Of a stretch of 64,000 bases of DNA, positions 9,081-18,381 are shown piece after piece. The stretch is taken from positions 124,001 to 188,000 of the forward strand of contig JAPKMW010000002.1 of the NCBI GenBank assembly GCA_026645575.1, given 5' to 3'. This DNA is from Caldilineaceae bacterium (GTDB lineage Bacteria; Chloroflexota; Anaerolineae; Caldilineales; Caldilineaceae). Made by a program: the position numbers and the translations under genes. The notes under the pieces were generated by a model. It saw only the letters and a program-made list of their open reading frames with translations. It had not been told where the DNA came from and searched no databases. Within the stretch, counting starts at the first letter, position 1. Every line of letters begins with the position of its first letter.

Positions 9081-10088
9081 CTATTCTAGTGTCGCCAGAT
9101 AGGCTAACAACGCCTGTAACTCCGTGCTGGTCAGGTCGGATGGGGGCATGAGATTGCCGGGTTTGATATGTTGCGGGCCGACGATCCAGCCGCCCAGATT
9201 GCCCAACGTGTTCTCTTGAATCGCCGCCCCCAGTGTGCGTCGGCTGGCGAGGTGGGTGAGATCCGGCCCCAGGTTGCCGGTGGCGTCAGTGCCACGAATG
9301 GCATGGCAGTAGAGACAGTTGGCGCTAAAAAAAACTTGCTGCCCCTGGTACGCTAGGGTGTCAGTCGGTATGGCGGCGGGTTGTTGCTGTTGTTCGAGCC
9401 AGGCTTGGTACTCTTCCGCTGGTTGGGCGATCACGAGGAAATTCATCTTGGCATGTTGGGTACCGCAAAATTCGGCGCATTCACCCCAGTAGACGCCTGG
9501 CTGGTCAGCCTGAATCCACATGGTATTGACCGCGCCCGGCACCAGATCCATCTTGCCGTGCAGTTCCGGCACCCAGAAACTGTGGATAACATTGGGCGAA
9601 CTGAGGACAATGCGCACCGGTTGGCCGACGGGAATGTGGATCTCATTGGCAGTGACAAATTGCTGCTCCGGGTATTGCACCTCCCACCACCAGAGCCGCC
9701 CAATCACGTGAATGGTTAAGCCTTCGGGAATGGCCGGCGTCGCCAGCGCCCGCAGCGTCCACAAGGTGGCGACATAGACCACAGCTAGGACAATCGCCGG
9801 CATAATCACGCCGGCCCAAATGATCACCCGTGCGCCGGCCCGCTGCGCCCGTTGCGGGTCGATCTCTGCCGGCCGCTGCCGGAAGAGGGCCAAGGCCAGG
9901 AAGGCGAAGACAAAAACCAACACCGCCAGCGCTAGCCAAAAGAGGAGCCACCAAAGATCGGCTATGTGCGCTGCTGCCGGCCCTTGTGGATCAAGGATCG
10001 AAGGGGCGTTAGCACAGCCGTTCAGCAGTAACAACCCCAAGCTGCCAATGACAACAAAGCAACCGCTTTTGGATTTGAGGCGCTTCAT
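9081..10088 (-). CDS. ctaC: cytochrome c oxidase subunit II with fused cytochrome c (caa3 type)
   Basis: A 335-residue lipoprotein (lipobox LLLLNGC, Cys25) with two transmembrane helices (about 45-70 and 88-112) and a cupredoxin domain. The CuA ligands are H169, C204, E206, C208, H212 and M215 (GECAEFCGTQHAKM). A C-terminal cytochrome c domain has heme site CLYCH (258-262) and distal Met in MPPSD (M314). It receives electrons from outside the membrane and passes them to subunit I. The start at 10088 was chosen for the AGGAG about 10 nt upstream and because the signal sequence begins there; upstream in-frame codons have no such features. First gene of the cox operon. Confidence 0.95.
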   Translation of the reverse strand: MKRLKSKSGCFVVIGSLGLLLLNGCANAPSILDPQGPAAAHIADLWWLLFWLALAVLVFVFAFLALALFRQRPAEIDPQRAQRAGARVIIWAGVIMPAIVLAVVYVATLWTLRALATPAIPEGLTIHVIGRLWWWEVQYPEQQFVTANEIHIPVGQPVRIVLSSPNVIHSFWVPELHGKMDLVPGAVNTMWIQADQPGVYWGECAEFCGTQHAKMNFLVIAQPAEEYQAWLEQQQQPAAIPTDTLAYQGQQVFFSANCLYCHAIRGTDATGNLGPDLTHLASRRTLGAAIQENTLGNLGGWIVGPQHIKPGNLMPPSDLTSTELQALLAYLATLE

Positions 10089-10240
10089 GCAGTGCTTTCT
10101 CCTTCGTTTTGACCCAAAGCAGTTGAAGTTGGGTAAAGGTACGCTTGTCGCTGGTCGATCTTGGCACACAATTGATCTTTTCACATTATGACAAGATACA
10201 AGGAGCGGATACACGTTAGTCTCATTTTTGGGCCGCATTC

Positions 10241-10269
10241 TTGGCAATCTGCCTAATTCGGTGTACACT
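10241..10269 (+). promoter_or_regulatory. sigma70-type promoter of the truncated DUF2332 gene
   Basis: TTGGCA, 17-nt spacer, TACACT. The predicted transcription start (about 10276) coincides with an in-frame ATG, suggesting a leaderless transcript. Confidence 0.5.
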
Positions 10270-10275
10270 CTCGGC

Positions 10276-10566
10276 ATGACCATGCAAGCATCGCAACTAG
10301 ACACATTAGCGGCGCGCTATCTTCGCTTTGCCGCGGAGTGCGACGGAATTTCGCCGCTTTATGCCTTTCTGGCAACGCAAATTGCCCAGGACCAGGAGTT
10401 GCTGACGATTGGGCTGGCCTGTCGCCCAGAGCAACCGCCCGGCAACCTCTTTTGGGGCGCCGTCCATTATTTGCTTTTGCAACAGCCCGACCATCGGAAA
10501 AATCTTGGTTTCATGGGTATCGGTTTGCAACCTACCTGCTTAAATGCAGATTGCTCTGAGTTTTGA
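10276..10566 (+). pseudogene. DUF2332 gene, 3'-truncated remnant
   Basis: Encodes 96 residues. The first 70 (LAARYLRFAAECDGISPLYAFLA through GNLFWGAVHYLLLQ) match the N-terminus of DUF2332 proteins, which are normally over 300 residues. After HYLLLQQPDH the similarity stops and an unrelated 24-residue tail leads to the stop, so about 70% of the gene is gone. The promoter looks intact. The stop lies 6 nt before the permease start, so translation of this remnant may now couple to the permease gene. Whether the short protein is made or folded is unknown. Confidence 0.65.
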
Positions 10567-10572
10567 AATAAC

Positions 10573-11652
10573 ATGATTACAAACAAATCTACGGAAACCT
10601 ACTTTCCCGAAGAGACATCCCTTTCGTCACCAACAAAAGCGGCGGGGACGACCAATCGTTGGCTGCGTTGGCTCTTGATGGTCGGGTTGCTGCTGCTGGT
10701 GTTGGGCGCCATCTTTGGAGATGCTCTGATGACCGGCGGGGGGCGCATCTTTCTGGCGCAGCGCTTCCAGACCTTTGTTACTATCTTTCTGGGCATCTTT
10801 ATTGAAGCGGCGCCCTTTCTACTGGTCGGCTCGCTGGTCTCCGGCTTTATTGCCATCTTTGTAGATCACGATCTATTAGCGCGCTTTTTGCCCCGGCGGG
10901 CGCTACCGGCAGCGATGTCAGGGGCGGCGCTGGGCTTGCTCTTCCCCGTCTGTGAATGTGGCGTGGTGCCGGTGACGCGCCGGCTCTATGAAAAGGGGCT
11001 GCCCACTTCCATCGGCATTGCCTTTCTACTGGCGGCGCCGGTGGTCAACCCGGTGGTGATGATTAGCACCTATGCCGCCTTTGGCTGGGGGCCGGTACTC
11101 TGGGGACGCGTCGCCTTTAGCTTTCTGGTGGCGGCCATTGTCGGTCTGCTCTTTCACCTGGCCCAGCCACGCGAGGTGTTGCTGCCGGGGGTGCAATCTC
11201 ATGACCACCATCATCACGCGGTTGATCCCAACCAGCGTTTGGGCGCCCGCATTCAAAGCGCGCTCATGACAGCAGGCGATGACTTTCTGGACATGGCGCG
11301 CTATTTAATCATCGGCACGATTTTGGCAGCCTCGATGCAGACATTGGTGCCACAGACCACCTTGCTGGCTATCGGGCAAGGACCGGTGCTTTCCGTGCTG
11401 GCAATGCAGGCGCTGGCCTTTGTACTTTCCGTTTGTTCTACGGTGGACGCCTTTTTGGCGCTGGCCTTTAGTGGTGTCTTTAGCACCGGCAGTATCATCA
11501 GCTTCCTCACCTTCGGCCCCATGGTGGACATCAAAAGTTCGCTCATGTTCCTCGGCATCTTCCAACGCCGGGTGGTGTTCTATCTGATTGTCCTGCCCTT
11601 CCTGTTGACGCTGCTGATTGGGATCTTTTGGAATTTGAATGTTGGCGGCTAG
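10573..11652 (+). CDS. YraQ/UPF0718-family permease
   Basis: A 359-residue membrane protein with about eight transmembrane helices in two homologous halves. The family hallmark [15 protein letters not shown] gives C127 and C129 in the membrane; the second half has [17 protein letters not shown] cytoplasmic His cluster HDHHHH lies between the halves. The family includes putative exporters or importers of metals, metalloids or thiol compounds. The next gene encodes the TIGR03943 partner, a conserved pairing (YcgR/YcgQ in Bacillus, where the pair is zinc-regulated). The ribosome binding site is poor and the gene may be coupled to the DUF2332 remnant 6 nt upstream. Confidence 0.9.
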   Translation: MITNKSTETYFPEETSLSSPTKAAGTTNRWLRWLLMVGLLLLVLGAIFGDALMTGGGRIFLAQRFQTFVTIFLGIFIEAAPFLLVGSLVSGFIAIFVDHDLLARFLPRRALPAAMSGAALGLLFPVCECGVVPVTRRLYEKGLPTSIGIAFLLAAPVVNPVVMISTYAAFGWGPVLWGRVAFSFLVAAIVGLLFHLAQPREVLLPGVQSHDHHHHAVDPNQRLGARIQSALMTAGDDFLDMARYLIIGTILAASMQTLVPQTTLLAIGQGPVLSVLAMQALAFVLSVCSTVDAFLALAFSGVFSTGSIISFLTFGPMVDIKSSLMFLGIFQRRVVFYLIVLPFLLTLLIGIFWNLNVGG

Positions 11653-11711
11653 TTTGTTGATTCACCCGCTGGTTGAGCCTGTCGAAACCAACGAGTGAAC
11701 CAACAAACTAG
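11649..11711. repeat. inverted repeat between permease and TIGR03943 genes
   Basis: Arms 11649-11674 (starting CTAGTTTGTTGATTCAC) and 11686-11711 (ending AACAAACTAG) complement each other over 26 nt with about four mismatches. The left arm contains the permease stop codon. Confidence 0.7.
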
Positions 11712-11733
11712 CCCAACCACTGGAGGTAAATCA

Positions 11734-12549
11734 ATGCGCTCGATCCGTCTACAGAACACCATCAAAGCGTTGCTCCTCATTGCGTTGGGCTTGTTCTTCT
11801 ACAGCCATCTGGTCAGCGGCACGCTCTACTACTATATCAACGAACGCTTTATGGGCTTTACTGTGCTGGCTGTGGTGGGGTTGCTGGTGGTGGGGTTAAG
11901 TTACCGCTATAGCGATTCTAAGCAAGTGCAGGCGACGCATGAGCATCATGATCATGATCACAGCCATGATCATTCCCATGACCACGACCAAGCTCATGCC
12001 AGTCACGGCCATAGTCATGGGTTGACGTGGAGCGGCGCTTTCCTGGTAGCGCTGCCGGTGATCCTGGGGTTGTTGACACCGGCGCAACCGCTCGGTTCAG
12101 CCGCGTTAGCCAATCGCGACATGGATCTGCAACTGAGCAACAGCAGTCCCAGTGTGACGGCCCCCAGCGCCATTGTCAAACCACGAGAAAAGGCCGCCAC
12201 CGACAAGAATATTCTCGACTGGTGGCGCGAATTCCGTCGCCTGCCCGATGCCAACACGGCGTTGGCCGGTCAACCGGTCAAGGTGAGCGGCTTTGTCTTC
12301 AAGGATGAAAAATATGGCGCCGACACCTTTATGCTGATTCGTTTTACTGTCAGTTGCTGTGTGGCCGATGCCGCCGTGGTCGGGTTGCTTGTGCAATCGC
12401 CGGAGAGCCAAAATCTGACCAACGACACCTGGGTCGAGGTGACGGGCAGCTTTGTCAGCAGTAAACAGGAGAGTTGGAAGCTGCCGCTTGTCGTGGCGCA
12501 ACAGATCAGCAAGATTGATGTGCCGAGTCAGCCCTATTTGTATCCGTAG
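11734..12549 (+). CDS. TIGR03943-family membrane protein with His-rich loop
   Basis: A 271-residue partner of the upstream permease. Two N-terminal transmembrane helices are separated from a third by a His/Asp-rich loop (HEHHDHDHSHDHSHDHDQ, residues about 73-95), typical of zinc or other divalent-metal binding. The C-terminal DUF1980-like domain has the KVSGFVFKDEK and RFTVSCCVADA motifs and lies outside the membrane. The start at 11734 is fixed by GGAGG 7 nt upstream; a longer frame from 11695 would start inside the inverted repeat. With the permease it probably forms a metal or cofactor transport unit. Confidence 0.88.
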   Translation: MRSIRLQNTIKALLLIALGLFFYSHLVSGTLYYYINERFMGFTVLAVVGLLVVGLSYRYSDSKQVQATHEHHDHDHSHDHSHDHDQAHASHGHSHGLTWSGAFLVALPVILGLLTPAQPLGSAALANRDMDLQLSNSSPSVTAPSAIVKPREKAATDKNILDWWREFRRLPDANTALAGQPVKVSGFVFKDEKYGADTFMLIRFTVSCCVADAAVVGLLVQSPESQNLTNDTWVEVTGSFVSSKQESWKLPLVVAQQISKIDVPSQPYLYP

Positions 12550-12590
12550 ATGAGGAGTTCGCACGCCCACGTGCGAACTCCTCATCTACG
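12545..12590 (+). terminator. perfect 21-bp stem-loop terminator
   Basis: Arms 12545-12565 and 12570-12590 are exact complements (CGTAGATGAGGAGTTCGCACG) with loop CCCA. The left arm includes the TAG stop of the TIGR03943 gene. No long T-run follows. Confidence 0.7.
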
Positions 12591-12619
12591 GGTTTATGAA
12601 TTCAAGCCTATGATTCAAT

Positions 12620-14038
12620 ATGGCCACTACTTCACTCAAACCCACAACGCTCAGCCACTTTGACCGCACAGTCGCTCTCGCAATGCTTGTCATCATTGCC
12701 CTGATCGGGCTGGTGATCTGGCGGGGCGACCAGATTCAATTACAAATTGTAGCGCTGACGCCCGCTCCCGATGCCGTGAATGTCTCGACGCGCACCCATG
12801 TGCAGATTCGCTTCGACCAGCCGTTGGACCCGCCGACAACAAAGGACGCACTTTTCTTTATCCCACCGCTGGCTGGGACGGTGCGGGTTGATCATCAGAC
12901 CTTAACCTTTGTGCCGACGACGCCCTTGCAACCTGACACCGACTATCAGGTAACGATCAATCCGGGCTTGGCGGGCCATTTAGGGGGCGAATTACGGGCC
13001 GCCCAGCGCTGGCGTTTCCGCACCGGCGGTGTTCAGGTTGCCTATTCGACTATTGACGCGGCGGGCCAGGAACAGCTTTTTCTGGCGCCGGCGCAATTAG
13101 ACGCAAGCGCGGTCATTACGACAGTCCCCTTGCAACTAACGCAACTGAATACCAGCCTTTGGGAATTTGCCGTGGCGCCGGATGGCAGTCAAATCGTCTT
13201 TTCGGCATTGAAGGAAGATGGCACGAGCGATCTCTGGCGGATCAGTCCTGGGGAGCAGACACCTGCGCTCCTGCTGGCCTGCCCCAACGCTGTTTGTAGC
13301 AGTGTGTCCTGGTCGGCGGATGGACAGGTGCTGGCCTTTAGCCGGCGCAATGCCACCCAGTTTTCGGCGGCGGCGCTCAGTCCGCCCCGCTTGTGGCTGC
13401 TGGATGTGACGAGTGGCGAATCGTTTCCAGCCTTTGCCGATGATCAGAAGCTCGCCTTTGAACCGCGCTGGTCGGCTGATAGCCAGTGGTTAAGCTACGT
13501 TTCGCCGGACTTGGGCGGCGTGGGCGTCTATAACCTGCAAAACAACACCGAACAGTTTTATCCGTCAACGTCGGGGGAAGCGGCGGTCTGGCACCCGTTG
13601 CGCAATGAAGTCGTGATCGGCGTCGCGGAAACAATCAACGGCAACTACGTCACCCACTTGCGGCTGGTCGATCCGGTGACGCAACAGCAGACCAATCTGA
13701 GCGGCGCCGAAGCACTGGTGGAAGATGGGTCGCCGGCTTGGGCGCCCGCCGGCGAATGGCTGGCCTTCCGCCGCAAGGAATTTACTGGCCCCGGCGCCAC
13801 CCCCGGCAAACAACTCTGGCTCATGCGGCAGGATGGGCGCGACGCTAGGGCGCTCACCGCCGACCCCGCCTTCGATTTTGGTCAGCCCCTCTGGTCGCCC
13901 GATGGTCGCGCGCTGCTCTTTCACAAGCTGCCGCTCAAAGGGCCGGAGATTACCCTTTCGGTTTGGATCATGGACGTGGAGAGTGGTCGCACCTGGCAAG
14001 TCGCCAGCCCCGGCCAACGACCACAGTGGTTTCCGTAA
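12620..14038 (+). CDS. membrane-anchored Big_5 / TolB-like beta-propeller protein
   Basis: 472 residues. One N-terminal membrane anchor (about 19-36) is followed by a bacterial Ig-like (Big_5-type) domain at about 40-135, with the motifs VRIRFDQPLDP-like and LQPDTDYQVTI. A WD40-like/PD40 propeller follows (repeats such as DGSQIVFSALKEDGTSDLW, PRWSADSQWLSYVS and QPLWSPDGRALLF). The protein should sit outside the cytoplasm. TolB-like propellers bind peptides or proteins, but no partner is evident here. A terminator hairpin follows at once. Confidence 0.85.
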   Translation: MATTSLKPTTLSHFDRTVALAMLVIIALIGLVIWRGDQIQLQIVALTPAPDAVNVSTRTHVQIRFDQPLDPPTTKDALFFIPPLAGTVRVDHQTLTFVPTTPLQPDTDYQVTINPGLAGHLGGELRAAQRWRFRTGGVQVAYSTIDAAGQEQLFLAPAQLDASAVITTVPLQLTQLNTSLWEFAVAPDGSQIVFSALKEDGTSDLWRISPGEQTPALLLACPNAVCSSVSWSADGQVLAFSRRNATQFSAAALSPPRLWLLDVTSGESFPAFADDQKLAFEPRWSADSQWLSYVSPDLGGVGVYNLQNNTEQFYPSTSGEAAVWHPLRNEVVIGVAETINGNYVTHLRLVDPVTQQQTNLSGAEALVEDGSPAWAPAGEWLAFRRKEFTGPGATPGKQLWLMRQDGRDARALTADPAFDFGQPLWSPDGRALLFHKLPLKGPEITLSVWIMDVESGRTWQVASPGQRPQWFP

Positions 14039-14039
14039 A

Positions 14040-14077
14040 ACAGCCCTATGAAGCTCACCTGAGCTTCGTAGGGCTGT
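14040..14077 (+). terminator. 18-bp stem-loop terminator
   Basis: ACAGCCCTATGAAGCTCA and TGAGCTTCGTAGGGCTGT pair over 18 positions with one A-G mismatch around a 2-nt loop, directly after the propeller gene. Confidence 0.7.
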
Positions 14078-14115
14078 AAACAACTTATCGTTATCAATCA
14101 ACAGGGTGGGTATCT

Positions 14116-14586
14116 ATGCTGATCCGCAAATTTCGGGAGGGTGATCGCGAGATCATTAAAACCATTACAGCTATTTGCTTTGAAGGCGTTTCAATTGACC
14201 ACGCCATAGAAGATCGATATGGACTGATCGACGGCAAAGATTGGCGTTTTCGCAAAGTGCGCCACATCGATAATGACATTGCCGCCAATGCCGACGGCAT
14301 TTTTGTCGCCGAAATCGATGAACAGGTGATCGGCTACATCACCACTCGCATCGACCCGGAGACCAAAGTTGGCGGCATTCCCAATCTGGGCGTCCTCCCC
14401 GGCTATCGCGGGGCCGGCATTGGTCGCCAATTGATCGAAACCGCCATCGCCTATGCCAGAGAACAAGGCATGGCGCACCTGCGCATCGAAACCCTGGCCC
14501 ACAACCCCATCGGTCAATATCTCTACCCCAGTTGCGGCTTCCAAGAGGTGGCGCGACAGGTGCATTATGTGCTGCCGTTGGGGTAG
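14116..14586 (+). CDS. GNAT-family N-acetyltransferase
   Basis: A 156-residue single-domain GNAT protein. The acetyl-CoA pyrophosphate loop is LPGYRGAGIGRQLIETA (Q/RxxGxG/A type). Beta-4 precedes it (IPNLGVLPGYR), and the family C-terminal NPIGQYLYPSCGFQEVAR motif is present. It transfers acetyl from acetyl-CoA to an amine; the substrate is unknown. Monocistronic. The stop lies in the left arm of a palindrome whose loop carries a transposase scar. Confidence 0.92.
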   Translation: MLIRKFREGDREIIKTITAICFEGVSIDHAIEDRYGLIDGKDWRFRKVRHIDNDIAANADGIFVAEIDEQVIGYITTRIDPETKVGGIPNLGVLPGYRGAGIGRQLIETAIAYAREQGMAHLRIETLAHNPIGQYLYPSCGFQEVARQVHYVLPLG

Positions 14587-14880
14587 ACAGGTAAATAGGT
14601 CTGCACCGGGCAACGCTTACCAAGTAGCGCCCGGTTGCGCGCCTACTTTCAGCAAGTGGGGGAGCGCCTGGTGCAGCCCCGTGTACACCACCAACTACCT
14701 GGTCAGCACGCCCAGTTCGCCCCAGCCCATCGCGTGTATGAGTGCTGGCAACTGGACTTTGACGAGAAGATCCGCTGGCGCAGGGTCGGCTGGGTCAACC
14801 CTAACCTGTCAACCTGTCAACCTGTCTCCCTGTCTCCCTGTTTACCTGTCTCCCTGTCTCCCTGTCTACCTGTCTACCTA
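14582..14880. repeat. 8-bp tandem tract with complementary arm, flanking the transposase remnant
   Basis: 14805-14880 is nine and a half tandem copies of CCTGTC(TC/AA/TA). The TAG stop of the SARP gene lies inside it. A complementary arm (AGACAGGTAAA) starts in the GNAT stop at 14582-14598. The two arms bracket the transposase remnant. Confidence 0.6.
14602..14799 (+). mobile_element. integrase/transposase remnant (DDE type)
   Basis: Frame 2 from 14602 reads RLRAYFQQVGERLVQPRVHH and, further on, YECWQLDFDEKIRW followed by WVNP. This resembles the region just before and at the first catalytic Asp of rve-type integrases of IS481/IS3-like elements, where a W-x-x-D-F/V signature is typical. No start, no second or third catalytic residue and no inverted repeats of an IS were found, so about 200 bp of a much larger gene survive. 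Recognition is by eye only. Confidence 0.5.
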
Positions 14881-17800
14881 TCCAAGATACTACGGGCCTG
14901 TTGCAACAGCGGCAGTTCATGCCCTTCGGTGAACCATTGGTAGCAAGCGGCGAGTTGGGTGTGAGCGTCGGCAGCGCGGGGGTCGGCTTGCCAGTGGCGG
15001 CAGAGGCTGATTAGGGTTTGCAGTTCCCACCAGCGGGCGCCCTGGCGGCGGGCGACAGCGAGCGCTTGTTGATAACAATCATCCGGGGTCTGGCCCAGGA
15101 GGGTCCAGATGGCGGGATCGTTGACCTGGGCCAATAGTTCGGCTTTGAGACGGTAGAGTTCGGCTTCGCACCAGCGATCCTGGGTGCGTTCCAGCAGGTC
15201 AAAGGCTTCACCCATGACGGCGACTGCGATCTCGCTTTGGCCAACCTGACCCAGCCGCTCGGCCAGGAGACCGGCAAAGTAGGCTGCGCCCAATTCCGCG
15301 CCGGTGGCGCGGAAGAGATCGATGCCTTCTTGCATCTGATTCATGCCCTGTTCAAAGTCCCCCTGCCCCGCTACGGCCCAGCCATGTAAAAAGGTTGCCG
15401 AGGCCAGCCAGAGGGTAAAGCCATAAGTGCGGGTCAGTTCCATCGTCGCCGCGGCTTGCCGCTGACAAGCCGCCACATCCCCCAAAAATTGATATTGCAC
15501 CGTCATATAGGTCATGGCAATGGCGCGGCTGTAGGGATGGGCCAGTGCTTCGGCACGGGTCAGGGCTTCCTGCGCCTGCTGTAGCGCTTGGCGTGGATAG
15601 CCGAGGCACCAACGCGTCCAGGCGCCGTAGCTGAGGCCGACGACAGCAGGGTCTTGCCCGTAGACAAGGGCGTGGTGAGTGTGACGCCCCTGATCGTAGA
15701 GGGCCAGGCTCTCATCGAGATATTGTTTGGCGTCGCGCAGGGCCACGTTGTGAAAGAAGTGGGTGCCGACGATGCTGTAGGCTTCGAGCAGCAGATCCGG
15801 GTTTTCTTCGGTTTGCGCCTGTGCCAGCAGGTCCCTGGCCGCGGCCGTGCCTTTGGCAAGATCGGGCTTGACCTGGTAGAACCGTCCCAATCCCCACAGA
15901 ACCTGAAAACGTTGCTGGGCGTCGCCCACCTGTTGGCAGAGGCGCCACGCCTCGCTAAAGGCGCGCTCGACTTCCGGCGCTGCGTAACCTTTCGTCGCCA
16001 GCATCAACGGCCCTAGCGCGATCTGCAAGGCCAGCGCCAGACGGGTCTGTTCATCGCCGTTCGGCAACAGGGGCAAGAGCGTCTGGGCGTGGGTCAGAAA
16101 GCCGACCGCCTCTTGCACTGCGCCTAAGCGATGGGCGCCGGCGGCGGTGCGCTCGTAGTAGCCGATGGCTTTGGCGATCAGGCCGCCCCGCTCATAATGG
16201 TGGGCAAGCTGGTGGCTGATCTCGTCAAGCTGGGCTGCATGGTAGAATTCCAGCGCCTCGCCGACCCGCCGGTGGAGCAAGCGACGGCGGATCGAACTGA
16301 GGCTCTGGTAGGCAACTTCGCGTAGTTTGTCATGACTAAAGTCGTAGGCTTCCACCCCCAAGCGGTTAAAGCCCTGTTCGCGGATGATGCCATGTTGCCA
16401 GAGTTCATCCAGCCCTTGCACCAGTTCATCTTCGGTGCTTTCACTGGCTTTGCCCAAGACAGCCGCATCAAAGGCGCGACCAATGACAGCCGCCACCCGC
16501 GCCAGGTCATGCGCTTCGGCGGAGAGTTGGGTGAAGCGGGCTTCGATGACAGCGTGAACTTTGGGCGGCAGCGCCGACGCGTTTGGGGAGGTGCGTTCGG
16601 CTGGGCGCGTCGGCGCCGCAACCGTCGGCTTTTCCTCTTGGCCCAGGTGAGCGCGCACCATCTCGACAATAAAGAGCGGGTTGCCCTCGGTTTCGGCGTA
16701 AATCGCGCCGGCGCGATTTTGTTCAGCGGTGTGACCGGTCAAATTGGCAACCAGCGTGGCCGTGTCGGCGGGGGTGAGCCGGTTGAGTGTTTGTTCGTGT
16801 AGTAAATCGGTCTGGCGCAACTGGGCGAGAAAGGCGAGCAGGGGTTGTTCTTGCTGCATCTCCTCCTGACGCGCCGTGGCGAGGATCAGTACTTTGGCCG
16901 CCGGGTCAAAGCGTAGCAGATAGTGTAGCCAGGCCAGTGTATCCTCATCGCACCACTGGATGTCGTCCAGCAGGAGAAGCAAGGCCGGTTGGCCGTGCAG
17001 TGTCAAGCGGGTCAGCGCTTCAAAGAGCCGTTGACGTTGCCAGTTTTCGGCCAGCGGCGGCGGCTGGACAACCCCCTTCTGCTCGGTTAGTAATTCGGGG
17101 AGCAGGCGGGATGCTTCACTGCGCCAAACCGCATCAACCGCCTGCCGGCTCTTTTGAAGAACCGGCGCCCGCAGCCACTCCTGCACCGGCGCCAGCGCAA
17201 AACGGCTTCCGGCCGCATAACAGTGCGCCATGGCGGTGACAACTCCCTGGCGCGCCGCCCAATCCAGAAATTCTTCGGCCAGGCGCGTCTTGCCGATGCC
17301 GGCTTCACCGGTGAGCAACAGGAGCCGCGGTTGACCGGTTTGGGTCTGGCGCCAGAGCGCTTGTAATGCTTCCCAATCCGCTTGACGACCCACGAGTGGG
17401 GCGGCGGTGCGCAGCGGAGCGATGGCCGGTTGGCTCTCTTCCAGGTTGAGCAACCGTTCGTAGATGCCTTGGGTCACCGGCCCTGGTTCCACGCCTAGTT
17501 CGCGCACCAGAATCGTAGCGCAGTTGTGGTAGACGCGCAGCGCCGTGGCCCGGTCGCCTTGTAAGGCATAGAGTTGCATAAGGCGGGCATAGCTCTCTTC
17601 GCGCAAGGGGTCGCTTTGCAAGAGGCGACGACTGTAGTCGATGGCGGTGCGGTAGTCGCGCTGCTGTTCGGCCACCTTGCTCGTCTGTTCGAGCGCGCCT
17701 AGATAGCGCTCCTGCCACTGTTCGCGGTCGCGCAGAATCCAGTCATCGTAAAAATCTTTGAGCAATTCACCCCGGTATAAACTCAGGGTGGTTTTGAGCA

Positions 17801-18170
17801 GTTCCAGCGCGGCGACGGGATCTTTCAAGGTGGCTGCCCGCTGTAGCCCCGCTGCAAAGTCGGCCACATCCAGGCTGTAGGGGCTGTCGCTACGCCATTG
17901 CATGGTCTGGTTGTCAATGCGCACAAATTGGTCAACCTCCGGCAAGGTGTTACGCAGCAGGTGGATGGCGTTGCGCAGGTTGGTGCGCGCCTGGGAATCA
18001 TTGGAATCGGGCCAGAAAAGGTAGGCCAACGCTTGGCGCGACTGCGGTGCGTCGCGATGCATGGCCAGGTAGGCCACCAGCAGTTGCAATTTGGGCGTAT
18101 TGAAGCCCGCCAGCGGCGCGCCATTGTAGGTCAAGGCAAAGTCGCCAAAGAGTTGAATTTGTAGCGTCAT
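14874..18170 (-). CDS. SARP/AfsR-like transcriptional regulator with AAA ATPase and TPRs
   Basis: 1098 residues. Domains: winged-helix DNA-binding (1-95, LFGDFALTYNGAPL start), bacterial transcriptional activator (BTAD) helices (96-245), then an AAA_16 ATPase with GxxGIGKT P-loop at 288-295 and Walker B LLLLDDIQWCD. The C-terminal half is a long helical TPR region. The family is common in Actinobacteria and Chloroflexota and regulates secondary metabolism or stress genes after nucleotide-dependent assembly. It is separated from both neighbours by palindromes, so the target genes are not obvious. The weak ribosome binding site leaves the start a few codons uncertain. Confidence 0.92.
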   Translation of the reverse strand: MTLQIQLFGDFALTYNGAPLAGFNTPKLQLLVAYLAMHRDAPQSRQALAYLFWPDSNDSQARTNLRNAIHLLRNTLPEVDQFVRIDNQTMQWRSDSPYSLDVADFAAGLQRAATLKDPVAALELLKTTLSLYRGELLKDFYDDWILRDREQWQERYLGALEQTSKVAEQQRDYRTAIDYSRRLLQSDPLREESYARLMQLYALQGDRATALRVYHNCATILVRELGVEPGPVTQGIYERLLNLEESQPAIAPLRTAAPLVGRQADWEALQALWRQTQTGQPRLLLLTGEAGIGKTRLAEEFLDWAARQGVVTAMAHCYAAGSRFALAPVQEWLRAPVLQKSRQAVDAVWRSEASRLLPELLTEQKGVVQPPPLAENWQRQRLFEALTRLTLHGQPALLLLLDDIQWCDEDTLAWLHYLLRFDPAAKVLILATARQEEMQQEQPLLAFLAQLRQTDLLHEQTLNRLTPADTATLVANLTGHTAEQNRAGAIYAETEGNPLFIVEMVRAHLGQEEKPTVAAPTRPAERTSPNASALPPKVHAVIEARFTQLSAEAHDLARVAAVIGRAFDAAVLGKASESTEDELVQGLDELWQHGIIREQGFNRLGVEAYDFSHDKLREVAYQSLSSIRRRLLHRRVGEALEFYHAAQLDEISHQLAHHYERGGLIAKAIGYYERTAAGAHRLGAVQEAVGFLTHAQTLLPLLPNGDEQTRLALALQIALGPLMLATKGYAAPEVERAFSEAWRLCQQVGDAQQRFQVLWGLGRFYQVKPDLAKGTAAARDLLAQAQTEENPDLLLEAYSIVGTHFFHNVALRDAKQYLDESLALYDQGRHTHHALVYGQDPAVVGLSYGAWTRWCLGYPRQALQQAQEALTRAEALAHPYSRAIAMTYMTVQYQFLGDVAACQRQAAATMELTRTYGFTLWLASATFLHGWAVAGQGDFEQGMNQMQEGIDLFRATGAELGAAYFAGLLAERLGQVGQSEIAVAVMGEAFDLLERTQDRWCEAELYRLKAELLAQVNDPAIWTLLGQTPDDCYQQALAVARRQGARWWELQTLISLCRHWQADPRAADAHTQLAACYQWFTEGHELPLLQQARSILDR

Positions 18171-18251
18171 ATCTGTGATTCGTATTCGTTACACAAAGAA
18201 TCAATCAGCTATAGTATACCTGAAAATTGTGAATCGACCACAAGTTGGGTG

Positions 18252-18290
18252 GTGGATGGTGGATAGTGAATGGTACTATCCACTATCCAC
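18252..18290. repeat. inverted repeat with GGATAGT units upstream of the SARP gene
   Basis: Arms GTGGATGGTGGATAGT (18252-18267) and ACTATCCACTATCCAC (18275-18290) pair over 16 bp with one mismatch, loop 7 nt. Same unit as the element at 8990-9077. It lies between two divergent genes. Confidence 0.7.
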
Positions 18291-18304
18291 TCAAAATTTT
18301 ACAT

Positions 18305-18334
18305 TTGACAAAACTGCCTCACGCCCCCTATAGT
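18305..18334 (+). promoter_or_regulatory. sigma70-type promoter
   Basis: TTGACA, 18-nt spacer, TATAGT, ending 47 nt before the membrane-protein start at 18382. Confidence 0.6.
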
Positions 18335-18381
18335 ATCGTAGATTGATCATTTATCCTCATTCGCATGTTTGGAGTTACCAC

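Noticed and set aside
14805..14880. CRISPR-like array
   Set aside because: The repeat period is 8 bp with no spacers; it is a simple tandem tract. The other repeat blocks are inverted, not spaced direct repeats.
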